The position numbers were made by a program, and so were the translations under genes. A stretch of 21,270 nucleotides of DNA, from the IMG/VR virus record IMGVR_UViG_3300046810_000563, positions 1-21,270 of that record. One strand, written 5' to 3'. This document shows positions 15,583 to 21,270 of this stretch, piece by piece. The number at the start of each line of letters is the position of its first letter. The first letter of the stretch is position 1. The notes below the pieces were generated by a model. That model saw nothing but the letters and a program-made list of their open reading frames with translations. It ran no database searches and was not told the DNA's origin. The stretch comes from a virus.

Positions 15583-16005
15583 ATGCCTGTGACTGATAAA
15601 GACCGCGACATCCTCGCCCGCACACTTTGGGGCGAGGCCCGAGGCGAAGGCACGGCTGGCCAAGTTGCCGTAGCCTGGACTATCCGCAACCGCGTGTTCG
15701 ATGGAAAGGAAAAGTCATGGTGGGGTGAAGGCTACGCCGGCGTTTGCCAAAAGCCCTATCAGTTCAGTTGCTGGAACAAGTCCGACGCGAACTATCAGTT
15801 CCTGATCGGCGTGAAGCAGATCCCGTTCCGCGAACTGGCTCAATGTCGGATCGCTGCTGACCAGGTGATCGACGGAAAGGTGCCAGACCCGACTGGTGGT
15901 GCCACGCATTACTACGCGACCAGCATCAAGGCACCGGGCTGGGCGGCGAAGGCCAAGCAGACGCTGAAGCTCGGGCACCACATCTTCTTCAAGGATGTGC
16001 CGTGA
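15583..16005 (+). CDS. Endolysin, SleB-like cell wall hydrolase
   Basis: This 140-aa protein matches the SleB / cell wall hydrolase family used as endolysin by many Pseudomonas phages. The N-terminal motif ARTLWGEARGEG contains the probable catalytic Glu, followed by GQVAVAWTIRNRV, YQFSCWN and GGATHYYA, all typical of the family. No signal peptide or membrane anchor is visible, so release would require a holin, which I do not find nearby. GGAG stands at a normal distance from the ATG. The last 17 bp overlap, tail to tail, the 3' end of the - strand gene. Confidence 0.9.
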   Translation: MPVTDKDRDILARTLWGEARGEGTAGQVAVAWTIRNRVFDGKEKSWWGEGYAGVCQKPYQFSCWNKSDANYQFLIGVKQIPFRELAQCRIAADQVIDGKVPDPTGGATHYYATSIKAPGWAAKAKQTLKLGHHIFFKDVP

Positions 16006-16708
16006 TCTTCTGAACAAAACCTTTCCCTGCGCAGGTCGGGCAATCCTCCCGCACATCAAAGCGATCAAGGCAGTCGGGACATATGCTGAAGGCCGCTGAT
16101 TCGATATGGGGTCGTACCTTTTCAAAAGCACGTAGATCCCGCTCCTCCTGCGCGACTTGCGCTGCATCTACAAGCGCTCGGTAAACATCTGCATCGCAAA
16201 GCGGTCGATGCGTTACGCCGGCGATCATTCGCTCGGTCTCTACCAACTGATATCGGCGACCATTCATTTCCAGAGCCAAGCCTGTAATCCGTCCAATTCT
16301 TCTGGAGAGCCCCAAGGTCAGCCGCACTCCATCCGCGTCGGAGTACACCTTGCCGTCGTAGGCGAAGGAGGCGCCGCGCGGTTCGTCATTGGCGAAGTTG
16401 AATATCGAGCGGCTGATAGTGCCCAGCAGGTTTCCGTTGTCGATCTGCACGACGTCATAGGTCGAGGCGCCTCGGTAGTGTCCGGACGAGTTCTGCAACT
16501 CCTCGACGGCATGCCAGTACGCAGCATCTGCCATCTCGTTCATGTCGAACTGTTCAAGCTGGTCGATCAGGCCCTCATCGCGGAGCGTAACTGCCATCTC
16601 GTGAAGGGTTTCCCGATGCCCCTCTGGGTTTTGCATACGGAAGTCCTGATCGTCGAGAGTCGCGCGCCATCGCTGGAGCCGGAGGGTTTTCGCTTGGTCG
16701 AAATTCAT
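15989..16708 (-). CDS. LexA-controlled prophage protein with C-terminal zinc ribbon
   Basis: This 239-aa protein has no assigned function that I recognise. The N-terminal ~90 residues are helical and acidic and the middle is strand-rich. Near the C-terminus CPDC and CPTC lie 10 residues apart, the second in CPTCAGKGFV, like a DnaJ-type or rubredoxin-like zinc knuckle. The ATG at 16708 is the first start codon in frame and lacks a strong ribosome site. A LexA box ends 25 nt upstream, so the gene should be repressed in the quiet lysogen and induced by DNA damage. It runs against the late genes at the extreme right end of the prophage. A role in induction or in nucleic acid binding is possible but unproven. 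Confidence 0.75.
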   Translation of the reverse strand: MNFDQAKTLRLQRWRATLDDQDFRMQNPEGHRETLHEMAVTLRDEGLIDQLEQFDMNEMADAAYWHAVEELQNSSGHYRGASTYDVVQIDNGNLLGTISRSIFNFANDEPRGASFAYDGKVYSDADGVRLTLGLSRRIGRITGLALEMNGRRYQLVETERMIAGVTHRPLCDADVYRALVDAAQVAQEERDLRAFEKVRPHIESAAFSICPDCLDRFDVREDCPTCAGKGFVQKITAHP

Positions 16709-16730
16709 GCTGCTGGGTTCGCTGTACGAA

Positions 16731-16750
16731 TGCTGTATGCATGTACAGTA
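16731..16750 (-). promoter_or_regulatory. LexA binding site (SOS box)
   Basis: On the - strand the 20 bases read TACTGTACATGCATACAGCA. They match the E. coli consensus TACTGTATATATATACAGTA at 16 of 20 positions and keep CTG-N10-CAG exactly (16733-16748). The site sits 25-40 nt before the ATG of the 16708 gene, where it would cover the promoter. Confidence 0.85.
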
Positions 16751-16791
16751 GTCGAGGCGAGGCAGCCGGGCGAGGGTGAGGCGACGAGCTG

Positions 16792-17001
16792 TCAGTCGGG
16801 CGTCATCAAAACAGCCAAAGTCATTTTGATGAACTCTTCATTTCGATCGAGCGCAGCGAGAGAGCTTCGGACGTTTTCCGCGACATCGGCGGATCCGCGC
16901 TGCTCGACCCAAAGGGTGAGCTCCATGATGGCGGCTTCAAGGGCTAGTTGGTTTTCGTTGATCTTTACGAGCAGGGAAGGGAGTAGATCTGAGTTCGGCA
17001 T
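16792..17001 (-). CDS. Small prophage protein resembling a host neighbour
   Basis: This 69-aa, mostly helical protein (MPNSDLLPSLLVKINENQLA, then ELTLWVEQRG) has unknown function. The ATG at 17001 has GGAGG 8 nt upstream; longer starts are not supported. It resembles the host protein at 17799-18029 along its whole length: LL, Q, a WV...G core, a following helix with conserved R and L, and a TL near the end. The two genes also share a motif in front of their ribosome sites. It lies upstream of, and in the same direction as, the LexA-controlled gene, but that gene has its own promoter region. Confidence 0.65.
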   Translation of the reverse strand: MPNSDLLPSLLVKINENQLALEAAIMELTLWVEQRGSADVAENVRSSLAALDRNEEFIKMTLAVLMTPD

Positions 17002-17273
17002 TTTGGTTTCCTCCGTGGACGAAACCTGAGTAGCAGGGGGATTCATTGTCGGCAGAACGCCGGAGGAAGGCAAACGGCTGAATCATGCAGAATCGGTATA
17101 CCGCGAGTCTGCAGTCGCCGATAAGACAAGAAACTTTACGCGGATTTCAGAGCCTTTTTTCGGGCCGCAATCATTTAAAGAGATGCGGAAACATTGGGCT
17201 GCATGGCAGCCTTTCAAGGTTGATTGCGGACCAGAAAACCTATCAGAAGGTGCGGCCTGATTGATTTTCACTC
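17002..17273. other. Non-coding right end of the prophage
   Basis: There is no convincing gene in these 272 bp. They should contain the promoter of the 17001 gene on the - strand. A short perfect hairpin (GGCTGC-ATG-GCAGCC, 17197-17211) may be a weak transcription stop. A long - strand frame running through here translates the tRNA fragment and is not a gene. Confidence 0.5.
17021..17030 (-). promoter_or_regulatory. CTCAGGTTTC motif ahead of the 17001 gene
   Basis: On the - strand CTCAGGTTTC begins 29 nt and ends 20 nt before the ATG. The identical 10-mer stands one base nearer the start of the host paralogue (18048-18057). Shared bases continue into the ribosome site (ACGGAGG). It may be a promoter element or only common ancestry. 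Confidence 0.35.
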
Positions 17274-17332
17274 GGGACTTAAAATCCCCCGCTCGTAAGG
17301 GCGTGCCGGTTCGATTCCGGCTTCGGGCACCA
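17274..17332 (+). other. attR: 3' fragment of a tRNA-Leu(UAA) gene
   Basis: The 59 bp comprise the anticodon arm with loop CTTAAAA (anticodon TAA), the long variable arm of a class II tRNA (CGCTC-GTAA-GGGCG), a perfect T arm (GCCGG-TTCGATT-CCGGC), the 3' acceptor strand TTCGGGC and encoded ACCA. The D arm and 5' acceptor strand (GCCCGAA expected) are absent: the sequence to the left is phage DNA. This is the usual footprint of integration into the 3' half of a tRNA gene, with the intact tRNA restored at the other end. The exact core length cannot be fixed without the other junction. Confidence 0.88.
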
Positions 17333-17340
17333 TGAATAGC

Positions 17341-17379
17341 AAGGGCTTGCATGAATAACTTCATGCAAGCCCTTTTTTT
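17341..17379 (+). terminator. Strong terminator, probably that of the original tRNA-Leu
   Basis: A 15-bp perfect stem (AAGGGCTTGCATGAA at 17341-17355 with its complement at 17360-17374), loop TAAC and a run of seven T. It lies 8 nt after the tRNA CCA, where the terminator of the tRNA transcript would be, so it is host DNA beyond attR. Confidence 0.9.
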
Positions 17380-17403
17380 GTCTTGAATAAAGTCAGTTGG
17401 CAC

Positions 17404-17688
17404 TCAAACGTAAGCTTGGCGGGCAAAGCCCCGTGGCAAGCGTTGGCGGCCAGCCATCGCTGTGAGGCGTTGCTGCCACTCAGTGCGCCAGTTCACCGCG
17501 CTATGCGCAGTTTTGCCTTGGCGGGACGTGCGTCGCGCCGCATTTCGTTGATCTTTACGAGCTTGTTTATACGCTTCAGTGTTGCGGCAACTGCGGCATT
17601 TGACGCGGTTGAGTTCGCGACTTGCCGTGAGATGTTGGCCTTTGTGACCACAGGCCAGATGTCCGTCGATGTTGAAATGAATGACCAT
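17404..17688 (-). CDS. Small Cys/His protein, probable zinc ribbon
   Basis: This 94-aa basic protein begins MVIHFNIDGHLACGHKGQHL and contains CGH followed 16 residues later by CRSC, which could bind one zinc ion. The C-terminal half is rich in Arg, Lys and Gln. I recall similar short proteins in Pseudomonas genomes but no known function; nucleic acid binding is a guess. ATG 17688 has AAGGAGG 7 nt upstream, whereas the upstream in-frame ATG at 17766 has no such site. It is the first host gene after the attachment site. Confidence 0.65.
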   Translation of the reverse strand: MVIHFNIDGHLACGHKGQHLTASRELNRVKCRSCRNTEAYKQARKDQRNAARRTSRQGKTAHSAVNWRTEWQQRLTAMAGRQRLPRGFARQAYV

Positions 17689-17798
17689 CAGACGCCTCCT
17701 TCGTGACGTGTACAGTTTTTTGACCGCGCACGAAAGAAGGCGTTCATGAGAACGAAACGCGGGCAAAACTCCGTAAACCGAGGTGTCGCTGCAATCGC

Positions 17799-18029
17799 TT
17801 ATCTGAACCGCGGCAGCGGCCGATCGGCAGGCTTGAGTGACGACAGCGTATTGCGGATCAGCGGTCCATCTTTCTCGATGTCGTTCAGACGATCACGGAT
17901 GCGCAGGGCTGTCGGATGCCCGCCTTGATGGTCGACCCAGTCGGCGATCTCTTTGCAGGCGGCTGCGAGGCGCGCCTGGCGGGCGTCGAGCAGGGTGAGG
18001 AGGGTTGTGATGGACTCTTTTTCGGACAT
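17799..18029 (-). CDS. Small helical host protein, paralogue of the phage gene at 16792-17001
   Basis: This 76-aa protein (MSEKESITTLLTLLDARQAR, then KEIADWVDHQGGHPT) is predicted all-helical with a short Pro/Arg tail. No function is known to me. GGAGG stands 6 nt before the ATG. Compared with the phage protein across attR, I count about 15 identities in 57 aligned residues, including the WV..(Q/R)G centre. The CTCAGGTTTC motif is shared upstream. Confidence 0.7.
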   Translation of the reverse strand: MSEKESITTLLTLLDARQARLAAACKEIADWVDHQGGHPTALRIRDRLNDIEKDGPLIRNTLSSLKPADRPLPRFR

Positions 18030-18047
18030 GGAACACCTCCGTTCTAT

Positions 18048-18057
18048 GAAACCTGAG
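18048..18057 (-). promoter_or_regulatory. CTCAGGTTTC motif ahead of the 18029 gene
   Basis: This is the same 10-mer as at 17021-17030, 19 nt before the ATG, followed by an ACGGAGG ribosome site as in the phage copy. Function not established. Confidence 0.35.
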
Positions 18058-18064
18058 CTGCAGC

Positions 18065-18086
18065 AAAAAGCCCGCGAGCTGCGAGC
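18065..18086 (-). terminator. Possible terminator of the 18378 gene
   Basis: Read on the - strand, GCTCGC, loop AGCTC and GCGGGC (one G-U pair) are followed by five T. It lies about 62 nt after the stop of the gene at 18148-18378. Confidence 0.55.
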
Positions 18087-18147
18087 CAGATGCCGTGGGG
18101 CGCCGCTCCATCAGCTGGTTTCAGTATAGACCCGCTTTAGCGCGGCA

Positions 18148-18378
18148 TCAGCCGGAAGGCTGGCGGGCCGGTGATGGGGAACTGGCTGCGTTGAGGCGCT
18201 GACATTCTTTGAGTGCATCCCGCTCGACGTCGTAGCCATCGCCGATGAAACCATTCGTGCGCGTGTCGCAAATGCGAAACCAGCCAATCGCCTCGGCGGG
18301 TTCATGCAGGGTTTCTCCGGCGCGTCGACCGTGAATGATGACTTTCTTGCAGCGCTTCACGACGAATATGTCTTCCAT
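18148..18378 (-). CDS. Small protein of unknown function
   Basis: This 76-aa protein begins MEDIFVVKRCKKVIIHGRRA and continues with GWFRICDTRTNGFIGDGYDV, a compact alpha/beta-looking domain with a Ser/Pro-rich tail. No family is recognised. The ATG at 18378 has only a weak GGTGATG upstream. A longer start at 18429 would add 17 residues (MLRASIVDVTRISCGDA), but the 18378 start leaves a cleaner N-terminus. It is in the same direction as its neighbours but separated by a probable terminator. Confidence 0.6.
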   Translation of the reverse strand: MEDIFVVKRCKKVIIHGRRAGETLHEPAEAIGWFRICDTRTNGFIGDGYDVERDALKECQRLNAASSPSPARQPSG

Positions 18379-18449
18379 GGCATCACCGCAGCTGATTCGT
18401 GTCACATCAACTATAGAAGCCCTCAGCAATCGTGCAAAAAATAGACAGC

Positions 18450-20087
18450 TCAGCTCGTCGGTTGCAGGAGCCAGCCGTGTGGCTGCCAGTGCAAGTGATG
18501 ACTGGCATTCAATGCCCGCAGAAACGCCTGATCGTGGGACACCGCGACAATTGCACCAGGAAATGTCTGCAACGCCTGTTCGAAGGCTTCCACCGAAGGC
18601 AGATCCAGATGATTGGTTGGCTCATCGAGCAGCAATAGCTGCGCCGGTGTCTGGCGCCACAATGCGAGGGCGAGGGCAGCTTTCAGTCGCTCACCGCCAC
18701 TGAGCGAGGCGCAGGGTTGGGTCGCGCGTCGCGCATCCAGTTGCAGGTGAGCTAGATAGCTGCGCAAGGTGCCTTCGTTTAACGGCGTTTGCTGCGCCTG
18801 CAACTGCTCGACAATTGAAGTTCGCTCATCGAGCAGTCGCAGATGCTGATCGAGAAAGGCGAACGGCACATGAGTGGCGCATTCTCCACTCACGGGAGCC
18901 AGTTCTGTGGCGAGCATTTTCAGCAATGTCGATTTGCCGCAGCCATTGGGGCCGGTGACCGCAATGCGCATCGGTCCATGGACGGTAAGGTTCAGACAGG
19001 CTGCCGGCGAATCGACTGGCAACCAGGGCAAACGGGCATCAATCAACGTGCAGACCTGGCGAGCACTCGGCACCCCACTTCCCGGCAGGTTGATCAGCAC
19101 GTCATCCTCCGGCAAAACGTTGGCGTAAGCTTCACGGACGCGCGCATCCAGACCGGATTTGCGCGTTTGCTGGGCAGCTTTTACCTGCCCCATGATCTCC
19201 TTCGCTGCGGCTTTCATGGCCGCTCGTTCAAAGCCGGCAACGTTCGCGGTTTGCGCATCGCGTCGACTGCCCGCCGCGTGACGCTGGATGGTGTCGTGCT
19301 CACGTTGCAGCCGTGTTCGCTCCCGTTGGCGTTCACTTCGCACCTGATCGAGCTGAGCCTGAGCAGCAACCTGGTGGATCTGACGCTGCTCAACGAATTG
19401 TGAATAACGGCCGCTGAAGACGGTTGCACCCGAGGGCGTGAGTTCGACGATGCGCCGCATCTGCTCCAGCAATTGGCGGTCATGGCTGACGACAATCAAG
19501 CCGCCGCGCCATTGTTCCAGCCTGTTCATCAGCCATTCTCGCCCCGTGCTGTCGAGGTGATTGGTCGGCTCATCCAGCAGCAACAATTGCGCATCACTCA
19601 ACAGCGCACCGATCACGGCGATTCTGGCTTGCTGGCCGCCGCTGAGGTTGTCCGTCAAATCAGTTGCAATGATGTCGCGGAGGTCCGCCTCATCGAGACG
19701 CTGACGCAAGCGCTCCGCTAGGTCCCAGCGCTCGCCGATAAGGTCGAAATCTTCGGCCAGGGCGCCGCCCTGATCCACTCTTTCCAGTGCTGCGAGCACT
19801 GTAGCGGTGCCCGTCGCCTCGGCAACGGTTTGCCCGGCTGTGGCTCCGGATGATTGCGCAACGTAATGCACGGTGGCGTAGCGTATGACGTTGCCTGCAG
19901 TGGGCTGCAATTGCCCGGCGATCAACCGCGCAAGCACACTTTTGCCGACGCCATTGCGCCCGACGATTGCGGTCGGTTGATGGTCGAACGTGAGATTCAG
20001 CTCATCGAAAATCGTCTCGCCATTGGCGAATTGAAAACTCGATTGATTTAGAGAAACGAGAGCGGGCGTACGCGAGACGTGAGTCAT
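18450..20087 (-). CDS. ABC-F family ATPase
   Basis: This 545-aa protein has two ATP-binding cassettes and no membrane segment, as in ABC-F proteins, which act on ribosomes. Cassette 1 has Walker A GRNGVGKS (43-50), signature LSGGQQAR (about 147) and Walker B LLLLDEPTNHLD (about 166). A charged helical linker (about 225-310) follows. Cassette 2 has GPNGCGKST (about 377), LSGGERLK (about 461) and a second LLLLDEPTNHLD (about 481). All catalytic motifs look intact. The ATG at 20087 has GGAGG 6 nt upstream; the longer frame to 20150 lacks support. Whether it is a translation factor or an antibiotic-resistance type cannot be told from motifs. Confidence 0.93.
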   Translation of the reverse strand: MTHVSRTPALVSLNQSSFQFANGETIFDELNLTFDHQPTAIVGRNGVGKSVLARLIAGQLQPTAGNVIRYATVHYVAQSSGATAGQTVAEATGTATVLAALERVDQGGALAEDFDLIGERWDLAERLRQRLDEADLRDIIATDLTDNLSGGQQARIAVIGALLSDAQLLLLDEPTNHLDSTGREWLMNRLEQWRGGLIVVSHDRQLLEQMRRIVELTPSGATVFSGRYSQFVEQRQIHQVAAQAQLDQVRSERQRERTRLQREHDTIQRHAAGSRRDAQTANVAGFERAAMKAAAKEIMGQVKAAQQTRKSGLDARVREAYANVLPEDDVLINLPGSGVPSARQVCTLIDARLPWLPVDSPAACLNLTVHGPMRIAVTGPNGCGKSTLLKMLATELAPVSGECATHVPFAFLDQHLRLLDERTSIVEQLQAQQTPLNEGTLRSYLAHLQLDARRATQPCASLSGGERLKAALALALWRQTPAQLLLLDEPTNHLDLPSVEAFEQALQTFPGAIVAVSHDQAFLRALNASHHLHWQPHGWLLQPTS

Positions 20088-20232
20088 CGGCACCTCCAAA
20101 AAATGTCGTAAAAACTGACAAGCGCCGAGCACGGCGTGTCGCGAAGGCATTTTTAGAAGGTTGCGTTGTTCACTTCTGCGGTCATCCAGAGGGAGGGAAA
20201 GGTGGCTAGCCTAGAGGACGTCGCCGCACGGA

Positions 20233-21270
20233 TCAAGGTGCGTCTGTCACTTCACTCATGCGCTCAAGGAACATCGCCAACGCCACTTCCTCGGGACGCA
20301 GGCCTTTGCGTACGCGCGGACGCGGCAATTCGGCGAGGGCGCCGAGCATGAAGTTTTCCACCACGGCCGGGTGGATATAGCACTTGCGACACACGGCAGG
20401 CGTGTTGCCCAATTGCTTGGCCACCCCTTTGACCATTTCCACCACATGCCGCTTGGCCTCGGTTTCGGTCTCGTGGGTCAGTTCGCGCAGCACCGACAGC
20501 GCCAAGGCACTGCCGGCCCAAGTGCGGTAGTCCTTGGCCGTGAATTCAGCGCCAGTGAGGGTTTGCAGATAGCTGTTGACGTCGGACGAGCTGACGGTGT
20601 GCCGCTCGCCGTGCTCATCCAGATATTGAAACAGGTTCTGACCGGGCAGTTCGAGGCAGCGTTTGATGATGCGCGCGAGCCGACGGTCCTTGACGGTGAT
20701 CTGGTGTTCCACGCCGCTTTTGCCGCGAAACTGGAAGAGGATCGCGCTGCCGTTGACCTCGACGTGGCGGCTGCGCAGGGTGGTCAGACCGTAGGAGCGA
20801 TTGTCTCGCGCGTATTGTGTGTTGCCGACGCGGATCAGCGTGGCGTCGAGTAACGTAATCACGGTGGCCATGACTTTGTCACGGCTGAAACCCGGCGCGG
20901 CGATCAACGCTTCGAGCTGCTTGCGCAACTTCGGCAAGGCCAGACCAAATTCCCGCAAGCGTGAATACTTGTCGGCATCGCGCACTTCGCGCCAGCGCGG
21001 GTGATAGCGATATTGCTTGCGACCACGAGCATCAATCCCGGTGGCCTGCAGATGGCCGCGCGGATCGGCGCAGATCCAGACGTTGGTGTAAGCCGGGGGC
21101 ACGGCGAGGGCGTTGATGCGTTTGATTTCGTCGGGATCGGTAATCCGTTGGCCTGACGGCTCGAAATAACTGAACTTGCCGCGCAGTTTCTTGCGGGAAA
21201 TACCGGGCTGGGTGTCATCGACGTAGTGCAGGTCGGATGGCAGTGTGAGATTGAGCTCGGTATCTGGCAT
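20233..21270 (-). CDS. DNA topoisomerase IB (poxvirus-like)
   Basis: This 345-aa enzyme relaxes supercoils by nicking one strand through a 3'-phosphotyrosine. The N-terminal DNA-clamp domain (DLHYVDDTQPGISRKKLRGK, AYTNVWICADPRGHLQATGI) is followed by the catalytic domain with R147 (LIRVGN), K184 (FRGKSG), R249 (DYRTWAG) and the nucleophile Y298 (CRKCYIHP), the expected pattern. Length fits the bacterial family. The window ends exactly at the ATG, so upstream sequence and ribosome site cannot be judged. The 145 bp between this gene and the ABC-F gene hold no gene I can support. Confidence 0.95.
   Translation of the reverse strand: MPDTELNLTLPSDLHYVDDTQPGISRKKLRGKFSYFEPSGQRITDPDEIKRINALAVPPAYTNVWICADPRGHLQATGIDARGRKQYRYHPRWREVRDADKYSRLREFGLALPKLRKQLEALIAAPGFSRDKVMATVITLLDATLIRVGNTQYARDNRSYGLTTLRSRHVEVNGSAILFQFRGKSGVEHQITVKDRRLARIIKRCLELPGQNLFQYLDEHGERHTVSSSDVNSYLQTLTGAEFTAKDYRTWAGSALALSVLRELTHETETEAKRHVVEMVKGVAKQLGNTPAVCRKCYIHPAVVENFMLGALAELPRPRVRKGLRPEEVALAMFLERMSEVTDAP

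Larger units (their letters stand above)
1..17332. mobile_element. Right-hand part of a lambda-like siphoviral prophage
   Basis: The genes run in lambda tail order (tape measure, M, L, K, I, J), then fibre, fibre chaperone, acyltransferase and endolysin, and end at a partial tRNA-Leu copy that marks the attachment site. The left end is outside the window: no integrase, repressor, replication, packaging or capsid gene is present here. Everything after 17332 looks like ordinary chromosomal genes. All structural genes appear intact, so the element could be functional, but half of it cannot be seen. The 17332 boundary is inferred from the tRNA fragment. Confidence 0.9.

Noticed and set aside
16157-17029. 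290-codon + strand frame at the prophage end
   Set aside because: It is antisense to two better-supported - strand genes with ribosome sites, and it runs through the LexA box.
17274-17332. Complete tRNA gene
   Set aside because: The D arm and 5' acceptor strand are missing; bases to the left do not pair with TTCGGGC. It is an attachment-site fragment.
17083-17403. Reverse-strand frame of 106 codons containing SRNRTGTPLRAGDFKSR
   Set aside because: This peptide is the translation of the tRNA-Leu T arm, variable arm and anticodon arm; it is a well-known spurious ORF at tRNA genes.
17700-17740. Second LexA-like site (GTGTACAG) ahead of the host 17688 gene
   Set aside because: Only one half-site (TACAG) is present, with no matching CTGT half at the required spacing.
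18843-19403. 186-codon + strand frame
   Set aside because: Antisense to the ABC-F ATPase, whose motifs are complete on the - strand.

Overview
The window looks like Pseudomonas chromosome, probably P. fluorescens or P. putida group. It is GC-rich with Pseudomonas-style codon use. The right part encodes a poxvirus-like topoisomerase IB, an ABC-F ATPase and small proteins of kinds I associate with this genus. About 80% of the window (1 to about 17332) is the right-hand part of a lambda-like siphoviral prophage. The remainder (17333-21270) is host DNA. The genus assignment comes from sequence character and recall, not from a search.

The prophage part follows the lambda tail order H-M-L-K-I-J on the + strand: tape measure (10-3060), M (3060-3398), L with its iron-sulfur cysteines (3408-4157), K (4921-5685), I (7093-7701) and J (8122-11685). 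The normally compact module is interrupted three times. Between L and K lies an HNH-type endonuclease gene with a structured leader and its own terminator. Between K and I lies a cargo block: a secreted protein, a 21-codon signal-peptide ORF, a small cytoplasmic protein and a lipoprotein, ending in a terminator. Between I and J lies a membrane-protein gene on the opposite strand, followed by a 13-codon ORF fragment and another terminator. Such genes are often superinfection-exclusion or lysogenic-conversion 'morons', but none here is recognised precisely.

After J come two related small tail-tip proteins, a tail fibre with 21-residue repeats, a fibre-assembly chaperone and an AT-richer acyltransferase-3 gene, a likely O-antigen modifier. 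Then come a terminator, a SleB-type endolysin and two - strand genes. One of these has an excellent LexA box 25 nt upstream of its start, so it is probably switched on by DNA damage. No holin or spanin is recognisable here.

The prophage ends in a 59-bp copy of the 3' part of a tRNA-Leu(UAA) gene (17274-17332), read as the attR site. The integrase, repressor and intact tRNA should therefore lie at the left end, outside the window. A strong terminator, probably that of the original tRNA, follows. Host genes, all on the - strand, are a zinc-ribbon-like small protein, a 76-aa protein that resembles the phage gene just inside attR (including its upstream motif), a 76-aa unknown, an ABC-F ATPase and DNA topoisomerase IB.
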